Source: Pedobacter ginsengisoli
Lineage (GTDB): Bacteria > Bacteroidota > Bacteroidia > Sphingobacteriales > Sphingobacteriaceae
DNA length: 64,000 nt
Assembly (NCBI RefSeq): GCF_002736205.1
Contig: NZ_CP024091.1
Span: 372,001 to 436,000, forward strand
Direction: 5' to 3'
Shown: positions 9,223 to 16,927 of the stretch, one piece after another
How the letters are laid out: the number at the start of each line of letters is the position of its first letter
How positions within the stretch are numbered: position 1 is the first letter of the stretch
Notes under the pieces: model-generated
What the model was told of the DNA's origin: nothing
Database searches by the model: none
Seen by the model: the letters and a program-made list of their open reading frames with translations, nothing else
Made by a program: the position numbers and the translations under genes

Positions 9223-10549
9223 TTACAGGTTTGGGTTCTACTACAGGAGTGGCAGCTACAGGCGGTTCTGGATTTCCCCTTAAAAATGGGCGTATAATTA
9301 ATCTTGTTCCTCTGTCGTAACTAAAATAGCTCCATACCCAATTCACAAATACCACCAGTTTATTTCTAAAGCCAACAAGTGTCATCAAGTGAACAAACAT
9401 CCAGGTAAACCAGGCAAATATGCCCTGAAACCTAACTTTATGAATATCTACAACCGCCCTGTTTCTGCCCACAGTTGCCATTGCACCTTTATCAAAGTAT
9501 TTAAAAGGTTCAGTCGGTTTGTTACCAATAATATTGATCAGATTTTCGGCAAGTTGCTTTCCTTGTTGTATAGCTGCAGGTGCAACACCCGGATAACCAT
9601 TAGGGAACTCCTCTGTAATCATTGCGGCTACATCTCCGATAGCATAAATGTTGTCATGCCCATCAACTCTGCTCACCTCATTAACTTTTACACGATTTCC
9701 CCTAACCACGCACTGCGGATTTAAGCCGTCAATTACCACTCCTTTTACTCCGGCCGACCAAATTACAGTTGAAGTAGGGATAATCCTGCCATCAACAAGG
9801 ATCAGCTGCCTTCCGTCGTAAGATTGAACGCGGGAATTGGTCATAACGGTTACACCAAGCTCTCCAAGAAACTCTTCAGATTTCTTTTGCGCCTGAACAG
9901 ACATGGCTCCAAGTAATTCAGGAGAGCCTTCTATCAGAAAGATATTTACTTTCTTAAGGTCTAACTCAGGATAATCACTTTTTAAAACATGTTTTTTAAG
10001 TTCTGCAATTGCACCCGAAGTTTCTACTCCGGTTGGTCCACCGCCAACAACAACAAAATTCAGCAGCTCAGCCTCGGTAAGCTTATCCGTAGCGATCTGT
10101 GCAGCTTCCAGATTTTGAAGCAGCAGGCTCCTGAGATTTAGAGCTTCAGGAATCGATTTCATGGGCATGGCATTTCTTTCTATCTCTGCCTGCCCAAAAA
10201 AGTTACTGGTCGATCCTGTAGCAATTACAAGATGGTCATATTCAAAAATACCAATTGTAGTTTCTATGGCATTTTCAAGAGGTAAAACCTTTTTCACTTC
10301 AGTAACCCTAAAGGTTAGGTTTTTTTGACCCTTAAAGATTTTTCTTAACGGAAAAGCTATAGAGTCGGCCTCTAAGCCTCCCGTAGCAACCTGATACAAT
10401 AATGGCTGAAATGTATGGTAATTATGTTTATCTAGCATAATTACTTCTACGTCCTTATTTCGCAGTTTTTTTGCCAGCTCAATGCCGCCAAAGCCACCGC
10501 CTACAATTACAATTCTGGGTTTGTTGCCTTTAGGAAAACGTTGTTCCAT
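9200..10549 (-). CDS. type II NADH dehydrogenase / NAD(P)-FAD oxidoreductase
   Basis: A single-subunit, membrane-associated flavoprotein that probably passes electrons from NADH to quinone without pumping protons. The FAD-binding VIVGGGFGG is near residues 15-22 and the second dinucleotide fold VVVGGGPTGVETSG near 165-178. ATGSTSNFFG and YAIGDVA are typical of NDH-2. The C-terminal third carries a hydrophobic FAWFTWMFVHLMTLVGF segment for membrane attachment, then a Pro/Val-rich tail. The start at 10549 (MEQRFPKGN) was chosen because the longer reading frame to 10618 runs through the terminator of secDF. The last 23 bp overlap the HMG-CoA lyase gene. Confidence 0.85.
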   Translation of the reverse strand: MEQRFPKGNKPRIVIVGGGFGGIELAKKLRNKDVEVIMLDKHNYHTFQPLLYQVATGGLEADSIAFPLRKIFKGQKNLTFRVTEVKKVLPLENAIETTIGIFEYDHLVIATGSTSNFFGQAEIERNAMPMKSIPEALNLRSLLLQNLEAAQIATDKLTEAELLNFVVVGGGPTGVETSGAIAELKKHVLKSDYPELDLKKVNIFLIEGSPELLGAMSVQAQKKSEEFLGELGVTVMTNSRVQSYDGRQLILVDGRIIPTSTVIWSAGVKGVVIDGLNPQCVVRGNRVKVNEVSRVDGHDNIYAIGDVAAMITEEFPNGYPGVAPAAIQQGKQLAENLINIIGNKPTEPFKYFDKGAMATVGRNRAVVDIHKVRFQGIFAWFTWMFVHLMTLVGFRNKLVVFVNWVWSYFSYDRGTRLIIRPFLRGNPEPPVAATPVVEPKPVNDEAKVN

Positions 10550-10576
10550 AAAAATCAATTTTGGTAAATATACATA

Positions 10577-10609
10577 ACAAACAAAAAGGCACCCAAAAAG
10601 GGTGCCTTT
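10577..10609 (-). terminator. terminator after secDF
   Basis: A perfect 10-bp stem (AAAGGCACCC with GGGTGCCTTT, 10585-10594 and 10600-10609) and a 5-nt loop are followed on the minus strand by a T-rich tract. It lies 24 bp after the secDF stop codon and before the oxidoreductase start, which argues for the shorter N-terminus of that gene. Confidence 0.8.
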
Positions 10610-10632
10610 AATTATCATTTGTAAGTAATTAC

Positions 10633-13599
10633 TTATTTGTTCTTACCAAGGTCAATAACGATAGGGGTAGAGATACATAATGATGAGTATGTACCGATAA
10701 TACGACCAATCAATAAAGCAAAGATAAATCCACGGATACTAGCTCCACCGAAGATGAAGATTACCAATAATACGAAGAATACAGTTAATGAAGTCAAAAT
10801 AGTACGACTTAAAGTACTGTTCAATGCAAAGTTGATTAATTTATTACGTTCCTCGCCATGAAGATCTTCTTTACCGCTTTCAGCAAGTTTCTCACGGATA
10901 CGGTCAAACACAACTACTGTTTCAGTCATGGTATAACCCATTACCGTTAAGATCGCTGCAATAAAGTCCTGTCCAATTTCTAATGAGAATGGTAATACGC
11001 CATCTAATATTGTGTAGAATGAAAGTACCAGAAGCACATCATGGAACAATGCGATAACCGCACCTAAACCATAGTTTAGTTTCTTAAACCTTACTACTAT
11101 GTAGAAGAACATCACTAAACAAGAGAATAGAATTGCTCCGTAAGCTCCGTAAACAATATCACTCGCAATAATAGGACCTACCTTCTCATTACTTTCAATA
11201 GTGTATTTAACACCGGTTTTTGCTAAACCTTCATGTAAAGCTTTCTCAACTAATTTATCAGCACCCTGATCCTGATCAGTAATGTGGTAAGTAGTTGTAA
11301 TTTTTAGTTCATTATCAGCACCTGCAGTTTTAACAATAGTTTCTGACTCAGGGAAAGACGAATTTAAAGTAGCTTTAACTTCTTCAGTGTGCATTCCTTT
11401 ATCGAAGTGAACGATATAAGTTCTACCACCTTTAAAGTCGATACCAAGGTTTAAACCACCATTTTTGAAGTAGAAAATAAAACCTAAAATAATGATTGCT
11501 GATGAAATAGAATAGTAAAGCTTTCTATGACCAACAAAGTTGAAGGCAATATTTTTAAACGCGTGAATAGTGTATTTGTTACCAAAAGTGATGTTAGATT
11601 TTTTATCTAAAAGATATTCAAAAACTAAGCGTGAGATTAATACCGCACAGAATAGAGATGATAAAATACCAATACATAATGTAGTAGCAAAACCTTGAAC
11701 CGGGCCACTACCAAAGATGTAAAGGATAGCACCTAATACAAATACTGTAACGTTTGAGTCAATGATAGATGACATTGCATGTTTGAAGCCTTCTTTAATA
11801 GCTACCGGAGTAGGTTTGCCTAAAGTAAGTTCTTCCCTAACACGTTCAAATATAAGAATGTTCGCATCTACCGATAAACCAATTACCAATACGATACCAG
11901 CAATACCAGGCAATGTTAACACAGCACCCAGTGATACCAAGATACCCATGATAAAGAATAAGTTGATTACCAATGCAAGGTTAGCAACCCATCCTGCTTT
12001 ATTATAATATAAAGCCATAAATACAAGGATAACAACAAACGCTAGTACGAATGATAATAAACCGTTGTGAATAGCAACCTCACCAAGTGATGGACCAACA
12101 ACGAATTCACCAACAATTCTGGCAGGAGCAGGAAGTTTACCTGCTTTTAAGATGTTTGCTAAATCCTGAGTATCGTTAACAGTGAAACTTCCTGTAATAG
12201 AAGAAATACCGTTAGGGATTTCATTTTGTACAGTAGGTGCAGAGTAAACTGTATTATCTAATACAATAGCAATAGATTTTTTATTGTTTGGATCAGCAGA
12301 AGCTTCAGCAGTAATTTTTTTCCATTTTGCAGCACCCTCACCAGTCATGTACATGGTTACCTCTGGGCGACCTTTTTGATCGTAATCATGACGGGCATCA
12401 CTAATTGCCTCACCACCTAAATCAGGTTTACCATCAGCAGATAGAGATTTGATTGCATACAATTCAAAAATCTTTGCGCCACCTGATTGAGCAATGTCCA
12501 TCGGCTTAACACTCCACATGAATTTGTAGCTCTGAGGAATGATAGAAGCAATTTCAGGTCTTTTAAAGAAAGCGTTTACTTTAGCAGTATCTTTTTGAGC
12601 AACCCAACCAATAACTGGTCCCGGACGTAATGAAGGCTGTCCGTTCTGACCTTGGTAAGTAGGGATGTTTAATACCGAGAATAAAGGATTAGATTTTGCA
12701 AGCTCAGCGTTTTTAACTCCGGCCGAATCTTTAGTGTCTTTATTTTTAGCTAAACCTGCTAATTTACTTTCTGATTTAGCAGCAGTAGTATCAGTAGAAG
12801 TTTTTGCGGTTGCAGTTGTATCAACAACTTTTAAAGAAGATGCAAGTGTTTTGTTGATGTTCTCCATAACCGGATACACCTCTTCGTTGTTGTATACTTG
12901 CCAGAATTGTAATTCGGCAGAACCTTGTAATAATTTGTGAACCCTTTCTTTGTCCTGAACACCTGGCATCTCAATAAGGATACGGTTAGTACCTTCTTGT
13001 TTCTGCATGTTCGGACTTACAACTCCGAAACCATCAATACGACTTCTGATGATCACGAATGAACGGTCAATAGCACTAGTAGCTTCTTTTGATAAAAAGC
13101 TTTTTACTTCTGAATTGCTGGCATCAGGTTTAAGAAGTTTAGAGTTGTCCTGGTTAGAAAAGAAGTCAGCTAATTTTGTGTTAGGAGAAAGTTTTTCAAA
13201 TTCGTTAACAAACAAGTTAATGAAATCTTTACCACCAGCGTTCAATTGAGTTTGAGCAGTAACCAACGCTTTGTTGAAATTAGCATCATCAGGATTTCCG
13301 GCTAAAGATTTAACCAGTTCTGATAACGAAATTTCCATCGTTACGTTCATACCACCTTTTAAGTCTAAACCAAGGTTTATTTCTTTTTCTTTACAGAACT
13401 GGTAATTAAATCCAAAAAGAGGATATACCGGTACTGTTGCCATCGAGTCTAAATAAGCTTTTTCCTTATCCAGGTCTCCTTTAGCATAAGCTTTTGCGTC
13501 TTTTTCAACTTTAGAAGTAACAAAGTTGAATGAGAGAGAATACACACAGACGATACCCAGAAGGATCGCCATAAATTTTATAAAACCTTTACCCTGCAT
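10633..13599 (-). CDS. secDF: fused protein translocase subunit SecDF
   Basis: A 988-residue inner-membrane protein that combines SecD and SecF, the proton-driven RND-type helpers that pull secreted proteins out of the SecYEG channel. The SecD half opens with one membrane helix and the LGLDLKGGMNVTMEI motif near 75-90, then a large periplasmic P1-like region with a Ser/Lys/Ala-rich insert around residues 265-300, then five helices. The SecF half begins around residue 690 and repeats the motif as LGIDFKGGRTYIVHF, with its own helix set. The fused form of about 1000 residues is normal in Bacteroidota. No yajC is adjacent. It is a single-gene unit closed by a terminator. Confidence 0.95.
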   Translation of the reverse strand: MQGKGFIKFMAILLGIVCVYSLSFNFVTSKVEKDAKAYAKGDLDKEKAYLDSMATVPVYPLFGFNYQFCKEKEINLGLDLKGGMNVTMEISLSELVKSLAGNPDDANFNKALVTAQTQLNAGGKDFINLFVNEFEKLSPNTKLADFFSNQDNSKLLKPDASNSEVKSFLSKEATSAIDRSFVIIRSRIDGFGVVSPNMQKQEGTNRILIEMPGVQDKERVHKLLQGSAELQFWQVYNNEEVYPVMENINKTLASSLKVVDTTATAKTSTDTTAAKSESKLAGLAKNKDTKDSAGVKNAELAKSNPLFSVLNIPTYQGQNGQPSLRPGPVIGWVAQKDTAKVNAFFKRPEIASIIPQSYKFMWSVKPMDIAQSGGAKIFELYAIKSLSADGKPDLGGEAISDARHDYDQKGRPEVTMYMTGEGAAKWKKITAEASADPNNKKSIAIVLDNTVYSAPTVQNEIPNGISSITGSFTVNDTQDLANILKAGKLPAPARIVGEFVVGPSLGEVAIHNGLLSFVLAFVVILVFMALYYNKAGWVANLALVINLFFIMGILVSLGAVLTLPGIAGIVLVIGLSVDANILIFERVREELTLGKPTPVAIKEGFKHAMSSIIDSNVTVFVLGAILYIFGSGPVQGFATTLCIGILSSLFCAVLISRLVFEYLLDKKSNITFGNKYTIHAFKNIAFNFVGHRKLYYSISSAIIILGFIFYFKNGGLNLGIDFKGGRTYIVHFDKGMHTEEVKATLNSSFPESETIVKTAGADNELKITTTYHITDQDQGADKLVEKALHEGLAKTGVKYTIESNEKVGPIIASDIVYGAYGAILFSCLVMFFYIVVRFKKLNYGLGAVIALFHDVLLVLSFYTILDGVLPFSLEIGQDFIAAILTVMGYTMTETVVVFDRIREKLAESGKEDLHGEERNKLINFALNSTLSRTILTSLTVFFVLLVIFIFGGASIRGFIFALLIGRIIGTYSSLCISTPIVIDLGKNK

Positions 13600-13731
13600 T
13601 TGTTTGTAATTATTAGTCTATATGCTATATATTTTTTTAACAAGTCGGCAAATCTAATTATTTTTTTAATTAATAGGCCACGTTATGAAAGTTTTTATTA
13701 TAGGCCTCCAACTATTTGCTTTAAAGATTGT

Positions 13732-14217
13732 TTAATACCGCTCAAGTGTCGAAAAAGTGTAAGCTACCACATTTTTTTCATCCGGTGCATGATCTTCAGA
13801 ATTTATTACTTTCCAAACCTGTTTATCAATTTCCGGAAAAAAAGTGTCACCATCGTAGTTCTGGTGTACGGTAGTTAGGTGGATCCTGTGGGTCTTAGCA
13901 AGCGCCTGTTCGTAGATTTGGGCACCGCCAACAATAAATACTTCGTCTTCGTTATCACAAAGGGCTAAAGCATCCTCAAGTGTGGTTACTACCTCAGCGC
14001 CTTCAATAGTCAGGCCCGTATTTCTTGTTATTACGATGTTGCGCCTGTTTGGCAACGGCTTGCCAATAGAATCATAGGTTTTTCGGCCCATAATAATAGT
14101 ATGCCCGCTGGTTATTTGTTTAAAATGCTTTAAATCGGCCGGTAAATGCCACAATAACTGGTTGTTTTTGCCAATGGCATTATTTTGAGCAATAGCTACT
14201 ACAATTGATAAGATCAT
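13732..14217 (-). CDS. folA: dihydrofolate reductase
   Basis: A 161-residue NADPH-dependent dihydrofolate reductase that regenerates tetrahydrofolate. The start [31 protein letters not shown] with Trp23 and catalytic Asp28, [12 protein letters not shown] and [14 protein letters not shown] cover the substrate and cofactor sites. It overlaps the upstream thyA gene by 4 bp (ATGA). This is the classic thyA-folA pair, in which DHFR recycles the dihydrofolate made by thymidylate synthase. No change at the usual trimethoprim-contact positions stands out. Confidence 0.95.
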   Translation of the reverse strand: MILSIVVAIAQNNAIGKNNQLLWHLPADLKHFKQITSGHTIIMGRKTYDSIGKPLPNRRNIVITRNTGLTIEGAEVVTTLEDALALCDNEDEVFIVGGAQIYEQALAKTHRIHLTTVHQNYDGDTFFPEIDKQVWKVINSEDHAPDEKNVVAYTFSTLERY

Positions 14218-15008
14218 ACCGCAACCACTCCTTTAATATGAGGGTGCGCTTCATAATCCTTCAAAGTAAAATCTTCAAATTTAAAATCAAAGATGTTTTT
14301 AACCTCTGGGTTTATTTCCATTACAGGCAATTTTTTAGGATCTCTGCTCAATTGCAGTTTGGCCTGTTCAATATGATTGTTGTATAAGTGGGCATCACCA
14401 AGGGTATGAATAAAATCTCCATACTCCAGGCCACATACCTGTGCAACCATCATGGTTAGCAAAGCATAAGAAGCAATATTAAAAGGAACACCTAAAAATA
14501 TATCAGCACTGCGCTGATATAGCTGGCAGCTTAGTTTTCCGTCGGCAACGTAGAACTGAAAAAACGCATGGCAGGGCGGAAGCGCCATATGCTCCACATC
14601 TGCAACATTCCATGCCGATACGATAATTCTTCTTGAATCAGGATTGTTTTTAATGGTATTAATAATCTGCTCAATCTGGTCAATGTGTCCACCATCGGGC
14701 TTAGGCCATGAGCGCCATTGCGATCCGTACACAGGACCCAGGTTGCCATCAGCATCAGCCCATTCGTCCCATATCCTTACGCCATTATCCTTTAAATACT
14801 TAATATTGGTGTCGCCGGTTAAAAACCAGATCAATTCATGGATGATTGATTTTAAATGCAGCTTTTTTGTGGTAACCATAGGGAAGCCTTCCTGCAAATT
14901 AAATCGCATCTGATATCCAAATACACTGATGGTTCCGGTTCCGGTACGGTCATGTTTTTGTGTGCCATGATCAAGCACATGCTGCATCAAATCTAAATAC
15001 TGTTTCAT
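14214..15008 (-). CDS. thyA: thymidylate synthase
   Basis: Makes dTMP from dUMP with methylene-tetrahydrofolate as one-carbon donor and reductant. It has 264 residues, the same length as E. coli ThyA. The nucleophile is Cys146 in [23 protein letters not shown] near 21-31, [22 protein letters not shown] and the C-terminal [10 protein letters not shown] are all conserved. It is first in an operon with folA. A TAnnTTTG-type -7 box (TACTTTTG on the minus strand, 15037-15044) lies 28 bp upstream, though no clear -33 TTG was found at the right distance. Confidence 0.96.
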   Translation of the reverse strand: MKQYLDLMQHVLDHGTQKHDRTGTGTISVFGYQMRFNLQEGFPMVTTKKLHLKSIIHELIWFLTGDTNIKYLKDNGVRIWDEWADADGNLGPVYGSQWRSWPKPDGGHIDQIEQIINTIKNNPDSRRIIVSAWNVADVEHMALPPCHAFFQFYVADGKLSCQLYQRSADIFLGVPFNIASYALLTMMVAQVCGLEYGDFIHTLGDAHLYNNHIEQAKLQLSRDPKKLPVMEINPEVKNIFDFKFEDFTLKDYEAHPHIKGVVAV

Positions 15009-15036
15009 CTGATTAATTTAAAAAGGCTATTGAATA

Positions 15037-15044
15037 CAAAAGTA
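15037..15044 (-). promoter_or_regulatory. -7 promoter box for thyA-folA
   Basis: The minus strand reads TACTTTTG, a full match to TAnnTTTG, about 28 bp before the thyA start codon. The -33 element is not convincing, so the call rests on the -7 box and its position. Confidence 0.4.
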
Positions 15045-15203
15045 CATATTATATAGAATCTTTTTGGAAACTTGCCGTCGAATTTCCCAACGCTTGTTTG
15101 TGTTTAGAATTAAACGCGCAGAACAGTTTAGTTACAGGAAGATAGAATTAAAACATGAATCTGCTGGTAATGAACGTTGAGTCTATATTTTTATCGTAAA
15201 AAG

Positions 15204-15243
15204 ATGGACTAGACATGGACTTACCATGGACTCAACATGGACT
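15204..15243 (+). repeat. four ATGGACT repeats at exact 11-bp spacing
   Basis: ATGGACT occurs at 15204, 15215, 15226 and 15237, always 11 bp apart, with a variable 4-bp spacer usually ending in AC or CC. One helical turn is 10.5 bp, so the copies face the same side of the DNA. The array lies about 25 bp upstream of a candidate ispE promoter, in the 316-bp gene-free stretch between thyA and ispE, which otherwise holds nothing recognisable. A related array occurs at 35956-36006. Confidence 0.75.
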
Positions 15244-15266
15244 TTAAAAAAATTGTAGTTAAACGA

Positions 15267-15297
15267 TTGTCTTATGTTTTTGATTTAACTAAGTTTA
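15267..15297 (+). promoter_or_regulatory. candidate ispE promoter
   Basis: TTG at 15267-15269 is followed after 20 nt by TAAGTTTA at 15290-15297, one mismatch from TAnnTTTG. It is 27 bp upstream of the ispE ATG, and the ATGGACT array lies just upstream of it. Confidence 0.4.
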
Positions 15298-15324
15298 CCA
15301 GCTTAACAATAAACGCAAAAATCA

Positions 15325-16128
15325 ATGCTTGCATTTGCTAATGCCAAGATAAACCTTGGTCTGTATGTAACTGAAAAAAGACCTGATGGATACCATAATC
15401 TGGAAACCGTATTTTATCCGGTAAAAATAAATGATGTTATAGAAATTACAGATGCAGAAGAGACAACTTGTCAGATTAAAGGGATAGATATTCCTGGCAG
15501 TGCCAAGGATAATATTTGCTTAAAAGCATTTGAATTGCTTAAAAAGGATTTCGATTTACCAGATCAACAAATCACACTGCTTAAAAATATTCCGGTAGGA
15601 GCTGGTTTAGGTGGGGGCTCATCTGATGCTGCATTTCTGATCAAGTTATTGAACGATAAATTTCAATTGGGCTTAAATACCCATCAGATGGAAGATTATG
15701 CAAGGCAGTTGGGTGCCGATTGTGCATTTTTCATTAACAATAGACCGGTTTTTGCAGAGGGAAGGGGCGATGAGTTTAGCGAGGTCGATGTTGATCTTTC
15801 TGGCTACAAGATTATATTGGTTAAGCCCCCGGTGCATGTGTCTACTGCCGATGCTTATAGTGGAATTGTGCCTCATAGATCCTCCAAATCACTAAAGGAG
15901 TTAATTCAATTGCCGTTAAGAGATTGGAAATCAAATCTGAAGAACGATTTTGAAAGTACTGTTTTTCTAAAATATCCTGAAATAGCAGTAATAAAACAGG
16001 CGCTTTATCATGAGGGAGCAATATTTGCTGCCATGAGTGGTAGTGGTTCGTCAGTTTTTGCAATATTTGAACACGGGGTTAAATTACCCGGACTTGAAAA
16101 GGATAATAAGGTGTTTTATAACATTTAA
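15325..16128 (+). CDS. ispE: 4-diphosphocytidyl-2-C-methyl-D-erythritol kinase
   Basis: A GHMP-family kinase of the MEP isoprenoid pathway that phosphorylates the 2-hydroxyl of CDP-ME. It has 267 residues, slightly short but complete. The N-terminal FANAKINLGLYV (catalytic Lys8), the ATP loop PVGAGLGGGSSDAA at 90-103, the Asp132 region GADCAFF and the C-terminal AAMSGSGSSVFAIF motif are all present. The OsmC gene follows after 42 bp in the same direction and may be cotranscribed. Confidence 0.93.
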   Translation: MLAFANAKINLGLYVTEKRPDGYHNLETVFYPVKINDVIEITDAEETTCQIKGIDIPGSAKDNICLKAFELLKKDFDLPDQQITLLKNIPVGAGLGGGSSDAAFLIKLLNDKFQLGLNTHQMEDYARQLGADCAFFINNRPVFAEGRGDEFSEVDVDLSGYKIILVKPPVHVSTADAYSGIVPHRSSKSLKELIQLPLRDWKSNLKNDFESTVFLKYPEIAVIKQALYHEGAIFAAMSGSGSSVFAIFEHGVKLPGLEKDNKVFYNI

Positions 16129-16170
16129 TGCCTGAAAATATATTTACAAAAGCAAAAAAGAAATTTACAA

Positions 16171-16587
16171 ATGGAAATTAACCTGATACGTAAAAATAAT
16201 AAATTTAACTTTGAAGCTCTGAACCCGGGTGGTCAAACTGTAGAGCTTGATGCTAAACCTGAAATTGGGGGAGAAGGTAAAGGATTCAGACCAATGGAGA
16301 TGCTGTTGGTTGGTTTAGGAGGCTGCAGTGGAATTGATGTTGTGAACGTTTTAACAAAACAAAAAGAACCGCTGGATGATATTAAAATCAATATTAAGGC
16401 TACGCGTAAGGATCAGGAGATGCCACCAATATTTGATGTGATAAACATTCATTTTGATCTTTATGGAGCATTAAATGTGCAAAAAGTAGAAAGAGCACTT
16501 GCTTTAACTTTCGAAAAATATTGCTCAGTATCTAATATTTTGGAGCGTTCAGCTACGCTGAATTTTACATACGAAATTCATCAGTAA
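16171..16587 (+). CDS. OsmC family protein
   Basis: A 138-residue OsmC/Ohr-fold protein. The family uses two cysteines to reduce organic hydroperoxides. Here Cys52 (GLGGCSGIDVV) and Cys118 (FEKYCSVSNIL) sit at the expected positions. The FRPMEMLLVGLGGCSG stretch and the closing LNFTYEI strand fit the YhfA-like branch rather than true Ohr. Its substrate is therefore uncertain, and some YhfA-like members have no shown peroxidase activity. It follows ispE on the same strand and is followed by a dispersed palindromic repeat. Confidence 0.83.
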   Translation: MEINLIRKNNKFNFEALNPGGQTVELDAKPEIGGEGKGFRPMEMLLVGLGGCSGIDVVNVLTKQKEPLDDIKINIKATRKDQEMPPIFDVINIHFDLYGALNVQKVERALALTFEKYCSVSNILERSATLNFTYEIHQ

Positions 16588-16606
16588 GGTCACTCTGATC
16601 TGAACC

Positions 16607-16636
16607 CCGTCATCTCTCCTAAAGTCGAGATGACGG
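16607..16636. repeat. small palindrome of the CGTCATCTC repeat family
   Basis: CCGTCATCTC (16607-16616) and its exact inverse GAGATGACGG (16627-16636) flank a 10-nt loop between convergent genes. The same ends, CGTCATCTC and GAGATGACG, bound the larger palindrome at 51890-51963. It may also act as a terminator, but there is no T tract. Confidence 0.7.
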
Positions 16637-16645
16637 CCATATCTC

Positions 16646-16924
16646 TTAACTGATGTAATCGCGATCCTCATCGCTTAAAGCCCTTTTTCGATCTTCAGGT
16701 TTTATTGGCGTATCAACCCTGTCATACGTGCTTAGTGTAGTTTTAGGTCTGCCGGCCCAATACCCCAGTATAAATCCAACAAAAGTACATACACCCACTA
16801 CCAGCAGTTTAGAAATTTCCTTCTTTACAAAAATGAAGTTAAATTCTACAGCGTCTGTATTTATCATTAAAAAAATAGTAATGATGGCGGTAAATGCGAT
16901 GATGAAAATGGTTTTGGTCTTCAT
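16646..16924 (-). CDS. small two-helix membrane protein, LapA-domain-like
   Basis: A 92-residue protein with hydrophobic segments at about 4-21 and 38-57 and a charged cytoplasmic tail rich in Lys, Asp and Arg. The pattern, with MINTDAVEFNFIF between the helices and GFILGYWAGRPK at the end of the second, resembles the LapA (DUF1049) domain tied to envelope assembly. That is a fold-level resemblance only. It starts 3 bp downstream of the stop codon of the large 936-residue surface protein and is probably cotranscribed with it. Confidence 0.65.
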   Translation of the reverse strand: MKTKTIFIIAFTAIITIFLMINTDAVEFNFIFVKKEISKLLVVGVCTFVGFILGYWAGRPKTTLSTYDRVDTPIKPEDRKRALSDEDRDYIS

Positions 16925-16927
16925 GAC

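Noticed and set aside
10550..10618. N-terminal extension of the NADH dehydrogenase
   Set aside because: It runs through the secDF terminator and does not resemble NDH-2 proteins.
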